Part shown: piece after piece, positions 1-12,367 of the stretch | Numbering within the stretch: the stretch's first letter is position 1 | Layout: each line of letters opens with the position of its first letter | DNA from: Diabrotica undecimpunctata | Lineage: Eukaryota; Arthropoda; Insecta; Coleoptera; Chrysomelidae | NCBI RefSeq assembly: GCF_040954645.1 | Contig: NC_092806.1 | Coordinates: 25,197,644-25,261,643 of the forward strand | Direction: 5' to 3' | Length of the DNA: 64,000 nucleotides | Notes under the pieces: model-generated | Database searches by the model: none | Seen by the model: the letters and a program-made list of their open reading frames with translations, nothing else | Told to the model about the DNA's origin: nothing | Made by a program: the position numbers and the translations under genes

Positions 1-260
1 TTTTTATTCGCCGATGTGTTCCGCTCCAAATATACATACTGAAGATCGAAAATCAGGATCTACAATCAAAACACTTCTAATGACAGAAGACCCAAAATGA
101 AAGCCTTTTCTTTGAAGGAAGTCCTTGAAAGACATGGAGATCCAGGCACAACCGTAAACTTTAGTTTACTTTACTTTACTGTTCAAAGAGACACTGACCT
201 CAAAATTCGTTAAACTTCAGAGATCTCGATGGGCTGTAGTGAGAATGGAGACTGAAAGAT
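1..260 (+). mobile_element. Degraded LINE 3' fragment
   Basis: Two stretches match another copy in this window. Bases 1-90 resemble 59175-59270 (shared text such as ccgatgtgttccgctcc against cccatgtgtttcgctcc), and 185-270 resembles 59425-59490. The order is the same in both copies. In the 59 kb copy this region translates as the C-terminal part of a LINE reverse-transcriptase ORF. Here the frame is broken many times, so it is a dead remnant cut by the window edge. Confidence 0.55.
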
Positions 261-589
261 TGTTGTTATATATGTTATGTAGTTGACAAGAGAGGGTAAA
301 GGGCGAGTTTACACTAAGTAGGCACCTAAAAACTGGAACAAATCGACTAAGGTAGATAACACTGACAGAAAAATCGTGGTCATTCAGGAATGGGGGGTGG
401 TAGGAGTGATGAGCCAGCTTCAAACCGTCTATAAAAACCTTATTTTGCTAAAAAATCTCGAATCAAAATCTTCGGAACAAGGACAGCCTCAACGGAAAAC
501 GTCTATGACAACAGAAACGGAGTAATTGTGGAACATAAAACATTCAAGGAATAAAAACAAAGACGGAAGACATTCTATAAAAAGTTGAA
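261..589. other. Unassigned AT-rich spacer
   Basis: No coding motif, repeat or RNA gene was recognised. The short minus-strand open frame at 217-423 has no family resemblance. Confidence 0.5.
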
Positions 590-945
590 AAACATAAGCA
601 AGATTATAGACTTATGGAGAAGAGAAGCAAGAAGATCTAAACTGAAGCATGTTAGAAATTAAGAAATCAAAAGGCAAATGGAAGTAGAAGAAACGATAAT
701 ACGGCGTATATAAAAGCAACTGTTATTGTGGTATGGCGACTGGGAGAGAAAACGATTCCCAAAAAAGATATTGCAAACAAGACAAACGACCTACAACATG
801 GAAAAACGGAATCACTAAAGCAATGTCAGAAAAAAATTGATGTGAAAACGATTGGCATCTGGATAGACAGGTTTAAAGACACAGAACCCAAAGGCTTATT
901 ACGCTATAAAAGGGATTATATTATAGTAGGTTCTAAATAATTTTT
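590..945 (+). mobile_element. LINE C-terminal fragment, (TA)n-tail family
   Basis: Broken frames give the order EIKRQMEVEETIIRRI, LLWYGDWERKRFPKKIL and a Lys/Arg-rich end. This resembles the C-terminal segment (WYGHVQRM...PKxxLQW) of the LINE pieces at 12.8 kb and 28.8 kb. The 70-residue open frame at 728-940 lies inside this fragment and is not an independent gene. No tail or target duplication was found. Confidence 0.5.
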
Positions 946-1939
946 TAAAAAGAAGGTGTTTCAAATATAAATTCAGAAGAGTTGCAAAGCCGACATGTAA
1001 GATAGTGCATTAATAAATAGTTAAAAAAAAAAGTTAAATTAAAAGCGAAGTTAAAAATATAGTGGTACGGTAATTTTGTCCAGGAGTTTAGATATAAATA
1101 AGAGATAAATATCTTTTACTAGACCTAGTTTTGGGCGTTTTATTTTTCACGTGGCAATAAAAAAGATTTACATGGGATACTGATAAATGCTCGTATTTAA
1201 CGCTCTTCAAAATTGTGATTTATGCTCGGTGTTAATACTAAGAATAATAAATATTACACTTTTAATTTGATATATAGACTACCAACAAACCGATCTGTAT
1301 ATTAAAGAATAATTGGAAATTTAATGATGTCAGCTCGTGTGATTTATAATGACTTTTATATTTTTAATAATAATTCAAAATGATTCATACGTGAAGACTG
1401 TTTTTCGGGTATACAACACGTTATTAGAACGGAGCTGATATTAAAAATTTTGTACAAATAGACAAACATACGATCCAAAAGAAAATAAGATTCAGACAAC
1501 ATGGTTGAAAGTGAAAGTTAAAATATCAACAATGAAAAATTGTGTAAATAAGAAAGTTTATAAAATGAAAGTTAAAGTATAACCAACAATTAGGTAGGTT
1601 AGGTTATGTTTTTCAAAAAATGACTATTGACTTACTTGGCCTGTATCTTGCAGGCAATCTTTTGGACGACAAAAAATCTAAAGGTTGCGCTGTTACCCTC
1701 GGAATATCAAATTCTAAGTATTTTTTTTGTTTTATTAGTTTCTATGTATGTATAACGTAGATTATATGTTTGTGTATGATGTGTTTGCATATGTATTGTG
1801 TATAATTGTAGATAATGTCTGCAACTTTTTTAAATCCACTGTTGTTGGTATATTCTTGTTGTTGACTTCTACTTTTAGTATTGGCAACCAAAGCTTGCTA
1901 CATTCTGTTGATGGGTTTTGCTACTCATTTTTCTTCATT
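946..1939. other. Unassigned AT-rich spacer
   Basis: No recognisable gene. The open frame at 1748-1945 is hydrophobic and low-complexity, and it runs into the LINE target site at 1940, so it is probably accidental. A short TTAGG-like stretch (ttaggtaggttaggtta) lies near 1590-1606. Confidence 0.5.
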
Positions 1940-1950
1940 AAGTAGGATAA

Positions 1951-3201
1951 GCCTAATGAGCCAAGTGCTGAAGATGTTTTTAAAAGTCATCCACAAAAGA
2001 ATTTACCGGAAATGCGAGGAACAAATTGCACCCAATTTGTAAAGGCCGTTGGCACGAGGGAAGCTTTATTTAGCTTGCAGGTAGTGTTTTAGAAATGTAG
2101 AGATATCAGCTGTAATATTTTTGCATGCCTAATTGACTACAAGAAGGCTTTCGATAGAGTCAGGCATGAACAATGATGGAAGTGCTGAAGAGGATAGGCA
2201 TTGACGGAAGAGACCTAAAAATAATACAAACCTGTATTGGAATCAATCAGCGGTGCTCCGAATAGATGGAGAATATACAGATTAGGTCAAAATCTTAAGG
2301 GGAGTGAGAAAGGGGTTCATCATTTTACCACTGATATTCAATTTGTACTCGAAGCGCATTTTTGAAGAGGCTCTAAAATATATTGATGAAGACATCTCAA
2401 TAAGTGAAGTTAAGCTCAATAACCTGCGGTTTGCAGATGATACAATAGTGTTTTCCAATATCATAGAAGGGCTCCGAAACTTAATAAACAACATAACGGA
2501 AACAAGTAGAACATATGGGCTGGATATAAACACCAGCAAAACCAAGCTAATGATCAGCAAGGAAAACATAACTGGAGCAAATCTGTATAACGAGAATTGA
2601 ACGTGTCCTCACAGTACAACTACTTGGGAACTATAATTAATGAGTCGTGGGACAATACTCAAGAGATTATATGTCGCATCGCAAAGGCAAAAAATGCATT
2701 CTTAACTATGAGCTCTGTGTTCAAGAGCCATTACCTCACCCTAGAAACACAAATAAGGCTCCTTAAATGTTACGTGTACCCAGTGCTTCTATACAGAGTA
2801 GAAACGTGGACATTGAAGGCGGAAACTCTATCAAAATTTAAAACTTTTAAGCTATGGTTATACAGAAGGATTCTGAAGATACAATGGATAGAAAAAGTCA
2901 CCAAAGAAGAAGTACTACGGAGAATGAACGCAACCGCGGATTTGGTCAACATCGTGAAGGGTCGTAAGCTGCAGTACTTGCGATATATAATGAGAAATTA
3001 AGGCAAATATGAGCTACTTTAATATATTTTGCAAGGTAAAATTTAAGGAAAAAGGGACCAGGAAGAAGAAGAATATCCTGGCTTGCTAACCTGAAAGCAT
3101 GGTATAGAAAGACCTCAACACAGCTATTCCTTATAGCAACCAACAAAGTCATCACAGCATGAATGATCGCCAACGTTCGGAACGGACAGGTGCAGAAGAA
3201 G
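1951..3201 (+). mobile_element. RTE-like LINE, 5'-truncated, (GAA)n tail, 11-bp TSD
   Basis: A reverse transcriptase in several frames. It shows the motif-A region (IDYKKAFDRV), the catalytic box as FADDTIVF, the NYLGTIIN segment, and the C-terminal blocks WLYRRILKI and TKEEVLRRMN, followed by an Arg-rich end and a gaagaagaag tail. The 11-mer aagtaggataa occurs at 1940-1950 and again at 3202-3212, flanking the copy as a target-site duplication. The copy starts within the RT, so the endonuclease is missing. It is a close relative of the copy at 18.92-20.55 kb and of the tail inside the piggyBac pseudogene. Internal frameshifts and stops make it non-functional. Confidence 0.85.
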
Positions 3202-3259
3202 AAGTAGGATAAAAAGTGCTTCGTTAATTTTGCTCTTTTTAATATCTGTTTCTTTCATG

Positions 3260-3510
3260 ATTATTGATGCATCTTTTTATTGTACTCTGTACTCGTTTTC
3301 CTAGTCATGTTTGCATATCTGAAAGTGTCTGTTTTTGATGTATATTTCATGCTCGTTTATCCTGACACTTAGTGGTCTTGCGGTTTTTCCCACATAGAAA
3401 TTGTTGACAATACAGGCTATTTTATAGATGAAGTTCTTGCTTGTATGAAAGGTGTAGTTTTGAAATGACAGATCTCAGTGTGTTGATTGTTTTGAATGTT
3501 GTGATATACT
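3260..3510 (-). mobile_element. Penelope-like GIY-YIG endonuclease fragment
   Basis: Reading the minus strand gives FIYKIAC, then FYVGKTARPLSVRINEHE, around 3345-3440. The pattern iYkIxC...YvGkTxRpLxvRixEH is the GIY-YIG core found in Penelope-like retroelements. The flanks are broken by stops and no RT was found next to it, so this is a small orphan remnant. A degraded GIY-YIG domain from another source cannot be excluded. Confidence 0.6.
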
Positions 3511-3574
3511 TCCTATCCTATTCAATTTGTTTGATAAGCCTTTACATATGGTATTGTTGTCATCTTTGATCTCA

Positions 3575-4300
3575 GCTACATGATAAAGAAACTACAAGAA
3601 GAATATACCAAGGCTGGCGTAGACATTAACCTGGCGAAAACAGAGTACCTATCTACAACTGAAGAAGACATAGAAGATCTACAGATTGATGACAACGTAA
3701 CAATCAAAGGAAAGGATAAATTCAAATACTTGGGGTTTATAATCACGAAAAAGGCAACAACAGAGGAAGAAATTCCACAAAGATTAGGACAAACAAGAAC
3801 AGCAATCGACAACTTAACTCAGTATGGTGGGATAGACACCTAAATATGAAGACAAAAACACAGATTTATAAAATATTAGTGCGAAGTATTATGACATATG
3901 GGGCTGAAAATTGGATCATACATAAGAAAAACAGCAGTAAGACTGTAACAGAGATGGAATGCCTGCGAAGATGCTGCAGAGTAACAAGAATGGATAGGAG
4001 AAGTAATGACGAAATAAAGCAAAGAACATCAATAGAAACAGACGTAATAACATAATATAGAACAAAAAAGACTAAAGTGGTATGGACATGTAAGAAGAAC
4101 TAGCGAAAGCAGATGGATAAAGAGAATAACTGAATGGAGCCCCACAGGAAGGAGGAAAACGAAGGACGACCCCGAAAATCCTGGAGCAACGAAGTAGACG
4201 ACGCCATGAGTAAGAGAGGCCTAAACGATGGAGAATCGGACAACAGAGAGAGATGTAAACGGTTGAGCGAGGGAAGGCAGTGAATACTGTAGAATCCCTA
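3575..4300 (+). mobile_element. LINE RT C-terminal fragment
   Basis: Two consecutive open stretches (3580-3843 and 3846-4055) read as the thumb and C-terminal part of a LINE reverse transcriptase: INLAKTEYL, FKYLGFIITKKA, LVRSIMTYGAENW. A frameshifted end follows with WYGHVRRT-like and GRPRKSW-like blocks. The last ~150 bases are nearly identical, in reverse complement, to 20865-21035, which shows a dispersed family. It is 5'-truncated. Confidence 0.75.
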
Positions 4301-4599
4301 AATATATATATGTCATCTTTGAATTCCTTCTAATGAGTGTTTCTACATTGTTTGTGGTGTTTTGTCGTTTACTTTCTTCAATCTTGTGAATTATCTTGTT
4401 TATAAATAAAAATAGGTAGCCATTTTTGTCCAAACCATGGTTAGAGGGGTTTTTTCTTCCTCAATTGCATTTTTAGTGGAGCAGGTATTTCGGGCTCTGT
4501 CATATATTGATTTTGATAATTCCTTTTTTGATGTTTACGTGTTGGTGTGAGTGGTAACTTAAATATCTGTTGGTGTGGATTGACGCATTTGTTTTAGAC

Positions 4600-5765
4600 T
4601 GTGTAGGGTACGAAGATAATACCGCAAGAGTGGAAGTCAGCGTTATAACCATCCCTAAAAAAACAAGCAGCAGAAAAGTACTCTGACTATTGAAGAGAAT
4701 CTATGAAAAGTTAGAGAAGGATATTGGTGAGACGCGGTTCGGGTTCCAAAATGGAATGGATACTCGAAAAGGACTATTTACCATTAACATACTGATTCAG
4801 CGATGTCGGGATGTAAACGTTGACCTACACATGTGCTTTGTTGACTACAAAAAAGCTTTCTTTAAAGTAAGACATGAAAAATTAATATCAATACTTATGA
4901 ATAAGCACATTGACAGTAAAATCATAACGATAATCATTATATTGGCACCAAAGTGCCATAGTTCAAATTGATGGGCAGCAGTCAGAAGAAATAAAGATCT
5001 ATAGAGGAGTTAGATAGGGATGCATTTTATGACTACTTTTGTTTAACTTATATTCTGAACAAATGTTCACAAACACGCTCAGTAATACTAAAGCGGGAGT
5101 TACCGTAAAATTAATTAACAACAATGCAACAAGAATAGAAGATCTACAATATCTAATCGAAAGCTTAAATATGAATAGTGCTGAGATGGGAATTACTATA
5201 AAAGCTAAGAAAAAAAAAGAAATATATGCAAATTACAAAAAGACCACAAAATAGTACAGTACTTGGAGAAAATAGAACAGTACTTGGAGACTTTGATCAA
5301 TGAAACCAAAGATGATACTTTACAAACAAACAGACGAATAAAATGCCATGAATGAAGCCACTCCTACAAAGAACTCTTAATTTGAAAATCAGACTACGTA
5401 CCATTCGATGTTATATATTTTCAATATTATTCTATGAAGCTGAGACTTAGATATTAAAAAAATGCAATTCAAAAAGAATTGAGTCTTTCGAACTCTAGTT
5501 ATACCGCAGAGTATCAAAAATCTCATGAACTGATACAATTATAAATAGATAAGTACTGGAGAGGGTAGGTAAAGAAACAGAGTTAGTCTGTAACTTTGAA
5601 ACTCAAAATATAGGGAAAGATTCAAGGAAGATCTGCTGGCCGAAGGCAGAATTCTACGTGATTGGTACCAATGCAGATCGATTGATTCGTTTGCAGTAGC
5701 AAGTTCAAAAATAAAAATAGCCATTATGATGATTGCCAACCTGAATGATTCTTCACTTAATTCTT
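4600..5765 (+). mobile_element. RTE-like LINE, heavily degraded
   Basis: Fragments in order are IPQEWKSA, RFGFQNGMDTRKGLFT, CFVDYKKAF (motif A), GVR.GCIL (motif B), LFNLYSEQMF, IRLRTIRCYIFSILFYE and a C-terminal FELWLYRR-like stretch. These are the palm-to-thumb blocks of the same RTE-like superfamily as the other copies. Stops and indels occur throughout and the YADD box is lost. It is not an active gene. Confidence 0.7.
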
Positions 5766-7884
5766 TTATTAAATCTATATGGGAAGATAGATTTCGTGCA
5801 CCACTTCTTGCACCACATTTATGATTTTTCTTTCTTTTTAAGCCGAAAGCGGCCAAATCGTCGGACTTCATGAATAAAACTAAAGGATACGTATGTGTAC
5901 AGCTCAGTTCATAGTTAAAACTGGCAGTTATAATTGTACAGCTAAAAGTGACAGTTTAAACGGTACGTTCTTGGCCGACCTAAGTTATTTTATTCTATTG
6001 AGTAGGTACTGTTCTGTTGATATTATGTTTTTATCTTCTGTTCTTAATTTTTCAAATATTTTTATGCTAATTTGTTTTGTAGTTTCTTTTTAAATGGCGT
6101 TGTTCCGTAAATAAATAAATAAAAACAAAACTTTCTTCTTATTAAAGTAAATGAAAGGAAGAATATTTTTGTATCTGAAATAAATTTTACCGACGAAGGT
6201 TTATCTTAGTTATATGTGATCTTATTAAAATGTGTATCATAAGCCACTCCTTAATTCCAAATGACAAATGGATCACAGATGTCTTAACCTGGGATATATA
6301 AGGTACAAGTTTAATATTCTTTTGATAAATTGATCCGTATTAAAGAAATATAAGAATTATGCAATGATTGTATGGTAATACGACTTGTTATATATTTCTA
6401 TTATACATTCAAGAACTTATCAATTATTCATAATATGTTGGACGCTACGGTTGAATGGAAGATGTGTTCTTCATTGTGTCAAATTGGTATTAGAGAAATA
6501 TAACAAGACAAAGGAATTGTAAAGTGTATTTACTTTAAAAGACTGTAATTGAATTAATTATATACCGAAAGATATTTAATTTCTGGTTTAGAGCAGCTAT
6601 GTATTTAGAGCAGCGGTATATATAATCATATTATTAAATAATATATGTCGTAGTTCTTAGACAATCGGCTCTTTAGCTAAGAAACCAGCTACAGAACTAC
6701 AGAAAAGTAGTTCTACTATAGAGCGTTTCACGTTAAGAAAATAACATTAGGCTTATGGAGATCAGTGTTGCCAAAACTCTCAGGCGTGCGGTTTACTAGA
6801 TTGTCGATATATTTTTCGAATTTCCATTTTCAATTCAAATTTAACTGTAAAGTCAGAATAACAACTGAAGAACCACAAAGCCTTATTATCATTATGTAGT
6901 CTCAGAGAACGACATAAAATCGCTGACATACGCACACCGTATTATTTTAAGTTGCAATTAGTAATTAGATATACGCATTCCAAGCGGTCCGTTTATTTGC
7001 TTTTAAATCTTTAATAGCCAGCAAAGTGCATGATTTAACTAAGCAATATTTTCTACTGATTTCTATGATTCATGGTATATGATATTCTTACCGAAAAACA
7101 AATAAACTGTCGTTACTATAATTAAAATAAGATAAAATAAAATTATCTTTTGTAAATACTATTTATTTAATTAAAATCATTTTTCCTACTTTTCATCTCT
7201 TGTTTCGAATGGACACTTTTGGTCAATTACGTAATTCAGCTTTATAGACAAATTTGAACATTAAAATCTTCAATTTCTTAGAGCAGCGTCATATAATTGA
7301 CTCACCTTTCTATGAAGCTGAAACTATAATTTTATATAAGTTTTGAAAATTATTTATTTAATGAGACGAAATTATCAGTCTCGCAGCTACAACGCCAAAC
7401 TAACATTTTTTCCATTTGGATTGTATTATCCTATAATAATAAATTAGTGTCACGCAATATAAACGGCATATCCGGATAAAAATGTCAAAACTGCCTTAGC
7501 GGGTAATGTTTAACGTCACAAAAAATTAAGATTCACTAAATGTTAGCCCAAAATATTGACACAAAAACTCAAAATTCCATAAAACGTTAAAAATTGTTTT
7601 TAGGCTATAACTCATTTAATTTTTTATGAAAAAAGAATTTTTTTATTTTTAAATTAATGGTTTTTTTGTGCTCTACAAAATTATTTAAACAAAAATGAGT
7701 ATGACTGGAAATTCTAATTGATTTGAGCGTTTGAAAATTTTAAACGCCTATAAAAAAAAAACAAATAATATGGATACTCGAAAAAAAGAATAAATGGATA
7801 GTACCACCAAAACGGACCTACTCCTCACTAGAATTCGACCGTATATGTAATTATTTAAACGAAATATGTTTTTATTTTCGTGAA
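5766..7884. other. Long AT-rich region without recognised genes
   Basis: About 2.1 kb with no convincing open frame, RNA gene or tandem array. The short open frame at 5893-6093 has no recognised motif. From about 7560 homopolymer-rich sequence leads into the mariner-like fragment and may be part of that element. Confidence 0.5.
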
Positions 7885-8075
7885 TTGAGAAAAGCATCTT
7901 CATAGACTGGGACCAGATAGATCACCAGACCTTACTCCGCAGGATTTTTTGTGTAAGCATATATTAAATAAAAGTATGTCACTCGTCCATCTGTTACAAT
8001 TCTGTTAAGAGCAGAACTTAATTATTACAAACACATTTTTCAAGTTACCAAACAGACGACTGTATACATGGCGAT
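7885..8075 (+). mobile_element. Mariner/IS630-like transposase fragment
   Basis: The translation contains RSPDLTPQDFFL. This resembles the WPPRSPDLTPxDFFLW block holding the last catalytic acidic residue of many mariner-type DDE transposases. It is followed by a degraded region resembling the KxxVY.. C-terminal stretch. Upstream catalytic blocks were not found. Short and broken. Confidence 0.5.
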
Positions 8076-8104
8076 CGCCCGCAGATACATCGGAGAAAGT
8101 AGTC

Positions 8105-10575
8105 AGGAACCAGATGGATTAAAATATAATTAATGAAAGATACCGTAATGCTGTTAAAGCCGTGAAAGCATATCCTGGATCAAACGTGGCCTTAGATCAC
8201 AATCCAATTATCGCCAAGATTACAATCACCCTTAAGAATATTAAAAGACATCAAAGAATCAAAGAAAATTTAAAAACCTAACGTAAAAGAATGCCTCTAA
8301 CATGAACTGCATGTGAACTGCAGCAAATTAAACACAAACACCAATGATATTGACTAGTACTGGGATCGACTAAAACCTTGTTTACTGGAACCCTGTAAAT
8401 AAATACTTAAAACTTCCGCAAGGAGAAAAGAATAATGGATGAATGACGAGATACTCAATATGATGGAACAACAGAGACAATTTAAAAACAAAGACAACAA
8501 TAATACAGAGAGATAAATCACGAGATCAGAAAGATGATAAAGCAGGCAAAAAACATACTTTAAAGAAAAATGCAAAGAGATCAAAGACGTTCAAATTAAA
8601 TATAATCTGTTTAACCTACACAAGACAGTTAAAGAACTGACAGGATTAAGGAAACAAAATCCCACTAATGCACTTCTGGATAGACACGGGACTACTATAA
8701 CACAGACGGATGTACGAAAGTACAACGATGAGCAGAATATATCAACGAACTGTTCAATAATGACAGAGTAGATCTGGAGCAAATAGCACTTACGTCAGAA
8801 GAAATAGGTCCATATATTACAAAATAAGAAATATTACACGCATTAAAACAATGAAGAGTGTAAAAAGCCCTAGACCTGACATGTTTCCTATAGAAATCCT
8901 AAAAATTCTAGATGAGAAGCACATTGATATTTTAGTGACACTCTTGAACCAGATTTATAGTTCAGGCGTATTACCCAAAGAGTGGTTAACGTCGATTTTT
9001 ATTGGTCTCCCCAAAAAAGAAAAACGTTAGAGAATGCAGCAATTACCGCACCATTAGCTTGATGTCTCATGTGCTAAAGTTACTACTAAAAGTCATCCAT
9101 AACCGAATATATCATTAACTGGACAAATACGTTAATGATATACAATTTGGTTTTTGCAAAACACTAGGAATGCGTGAAGCACATTTTTCACTTAATATAC
9201 CGAAACAAAGATATCTGGACGTCAATCAAGATACTTCTTCTTATGGTGCCTATCCCTTACGGATGTTGGACACTAACATGGCTATTCTACTTTGTTGACT
9301 GCTGCCCTAAAAACTCCGGTAGTGGTTAAGTTAAACCATTTTCGCAGGTTATGCAGCCAGGATATTCTTCTTCGTCCTGGACCTCTTTTCCCATGCACTT
9401 TACTTTGAAGTATGGTCCGAAGTATCGTAATTTGTATCGTTGTTCATTGCACATTATATGGCCCAGGTATTCTAGTTTGCGACGTTTTATGGTTATAAAA
9501 TCAAGATACATACACGTTTTATTGACTATAATAAAGCATTCGATAAATTGACTAAGATTGACAACAACGACCTGAGGATCATACCAAATTTATATTGTAA
9601 ATAGTGAGAAAAAGTACGTGTTAACAAACAGCTGTCAGAATAAATTGAAATTAGACGTGGAGTAAGATGGGGATGTGTATTGTCGCCAATTATTTTTAAT
9701 TCCTACTCCGAACAGATCCTGAAAAAATCTCTTAAGAGTAAAACAGCTGAAATAAAGGTAAATGGATTTACCATTAACAACATTAGATATGCGGACGACA
9801 TTGTGATCTTACACGAAAACTTGCGACACGAAATTATTGAAAATCTTCAGAGACTGGTGACCAAAATAGCGGAGTATGGAAGAGTACGGTTTAACAATGA
9901 ACGTCAAGAAGACGAAATTTATGAGAATATCGAAAACTCAAAGAAATAACGAGAATCTTCTAATAAACGGAACCAACGTCGAACAAGTGGACAAATATGC
10001 ATATCCAGAATGATTAACTCCACAAATGATTACATTCATGAGATCAAAATCAGAATAGAAAAGGCTAGAACCAATTTCAACAAAATGAGAAGAGTGCTAT
10101 GTACAAGGGATTTAAAATTGGAACTAAGAGTTAGGTTGGCGCGGTGCTATGTTTTTTCGACTTTTTTTATGGAATGGAATCTTGGACCTCGAATGCGACA
10201 TCAATGAAAAAACTGAAATCATTCTGGCTGTGGGTGTATAGAAGAATTCTGAAAATATCGTGGACAGGACATGTCACAAACAAAGAGGTTCTGAGATGGA
10301 CGAATAAAGAAATACAAATTTTAAACACAACTAAAACAAGAAAATTGGAATATCTCGGACATATTACACGTGGAGATAAATACATCTTGCTCCAACTGAT
10401 TATGAAGGGAAAGATCCAAGGAAAGAGAAGCATAGGGAGATGTAGTATGTCATGGCTGCGCAACCTGAGAGAGTGGTACGGATGTACATCAAATAAACTT
10501 TTCAGAGCAGCCGTCTCAAAAGTCTGAATAGCTATGATGATTGCCGACCTCCGCCGCGCAGATGGCATGTGAAGA
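8105..10575 (+). mobile_element. RTE-like LINE copy, dead, split by nested LINE
   Basis: It begins in the end of an endonuclease-like segment (YPGSNVALDHNPIIAKI). It passes through the linker and RT blocks (NYRTISLMSHVLKLLLKVIH, IQFGFCKTLGMREAHFSLN), is interrupted at 9235-9498, then resumes with FIDYNKAFDK, GVRWGCVLSPIIFNSYSEQIL, NNIRYADDIVIL and LARCYVFSTFF. It ends with an intact-looking C-terminal open frame at 10144-10527 (WVYRRILKISW, KLEYLGHITRG). The 3' end has a short gaagaag tail. Several stops and frameshifts make it non-functional. The YADD catalytic box is preserved. Confidence 0.8.
9235..9498 (-). mobile_element. Nested 264-bp LINE 3' end with 11-bp TSD
   Basis: This is a minus-strand 3' end of an RTE-like LINE (RRKLEYLGHIMCNEQRYKLRYF and following C-terminal residues). 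It starts on the plus strand with ttcttctt, the complement of a (GAA)n tail. The 11-mer aatcaagatac stands at 9224-9234 and 9499-9509. Removing the insert restores the host reading (DVNQD followed by TYTRFIDYNKAF). It is therefore a younger, severely 5'-truncated insertion into an older LINE. Confidence 0.88.
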
Positions 10576-11936
10576 AGATGTCACTTAACTTAATACTATC
10601 TACGAACTGAAGGCAAGAATTGAACTCTGAAGTAGAACTATCTTCAGAATCTGATTCGGATCGGAAAAAGTAACGAAGTAAGTGCCTGGATATACTGGTA
10701 TTAAACAAAACAAAAAACAAATTAACTTACCAGGGAAGGAACAGAAGAAATATGTATAGGGCCAGAATCTTTCGTTGGCATAGCAGGAAACAATTTTATA
10801 TTATTTGCTTTATAATGAAAATTGAATCTGTTGATGTTTTGCCTTATTTAGTAATAGTTTTCAAAGAGAAATATAGTTAAATTATATCCATTTGGCTATT
10901 TTTATTTGAATTAAATTATGTTTTATAATTTTTCTTTATGTTCCTAATAACACTATTCAGTAATGGTTTCGAAAACTTGGTCAGGTTAAAACAACAGTAT
11001 TTATTAAATACTTAAATCTACTTGCATAATGTATTGATTGTGACTGACATTAAAAGAAATTACAATAGTCTACCGACCATTTACACATCTATTTCTCAAC
11101 AACTAGTACTTAACAACAGCAGAGTCATCAAAAGCTGATAATATACCGAGGTTTCATGCACATTACATATCAATAGTTTCGCAAATTGTACAAAAATACG
11201 AGTTTTGTAGACAACCACGATCTAATATATATAATTTTGTTTTTACAAAAAGCATGAATTACGGTGTTCCACATAAGAGGTTATGTAACGATCGTTGAAG
11301 AAAGAGACACAAAATATGTTTTTGAATTATCGGAGAAGGATAGATTAGAGTGGAAATGCGTAATTGTTATGGGAAACGAGTGTTCTTATTCCGGTCTAAG
11401 GCAGCCTTGGACTTAATTCTACTAACGATCTATGGGCATTTTAAAATACACGTAAACCGACAAATTTAAAGTAACAAATTTGGTCTCGTTTTATTATAAT
11501 TTTTTCTTATAAAAAATTTACAGATTTAACACTATTCTTTTAAAAGATATTAATATCTTAAAAATTAATAGATACAATTATAAGGACTAATTTTTTAATA
11601 ACATGTTTAGCCTCCTAGAGCTCTGATGTCTAGAGGAGAGGATTTACGCAAGCATCGTGATTTGCATATTTTGCTTATTTTATGCAAACAATAACATTTT
11701 TGCATACTTTGTAAAAACTATCAAATAGTACATATTTTAATTATAAATACACAGCAAAATCAAGGTTTAAGCAAAAGTAATGTGGACACGTAATTTAGTT
11801 GGAAAATTTACGGGAGCGAATAAGACACTAGCAAATTGGCAACAATGTTAGAGTGACCGTTGTGATTATTATACTGAACAGTAGCGTTGATATCTAATTT
11901 TAAATTAAATAAAAGTTATTTTTTTGCAAACATTTG
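10576..11936. other. AT-rich spacer
   Basis: No gene or element was recognised. Short open frames here show no family motifs. Sequence near 11275-11400 reads open for about 40 codons on the plus strand but matches nothing I know. Confidence 0.5.
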
Positions 11937-12367
11937 ATTTTAATCCGTAAACTAATTTTCGAAAAAAAATTCAAATTTTTGCTTCAATCTGTGCCTTCTA
12001 AGAATTGCAAGACAAAACAGATGTTGATAAAGATGTTATTAGAGATATGGGGAATCTAAAAATTGCATTCCACAACATATCCCCTCAACTAAGCAAAAAT
12101 CCCTAACGAATTGGTTTCTAGTAGAGGCTCTTTAATAGGGCTCTTTAGAGACGGCTATTCGCAGTCACTCTGAGCGTGAAAATAAATCTTTTCTGTCTTA
12201 GGAAGCAACTCTAACATGGCTTCGTATAGACGCAAATAGCGACATCTGACATAAAAATCCGTAAACTAATTTTCGATTCCAATTCGTTAAGGATTTTTGC
12301 TTAGTTAAGGAGATATGTTGTGGAATGCAATTTTCAGATTCCCCATGTCTCTAATAACATCTTTATG
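11937..12367. repeat. ~398-bp repeat family, inverted copy
   Basis: Bases 11937-12280 are the reverse complement of the tandem unit at 38386-39476. Shared blocks include the stretch around gttgataaagatgtta, the attccac..ctcaactaagca block, and the gaagcaac...gcgacatctga block. The copy lacks roughly 80 bp of the unit. It then switches strand: 12282-12367 repeats the same attcgtta...catcttta block in the opposite orientation, giving imperfect ~85-100 bp inverted arms around a ~160-bp centre. No coding potential was recognised. Confidence 0.8.
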
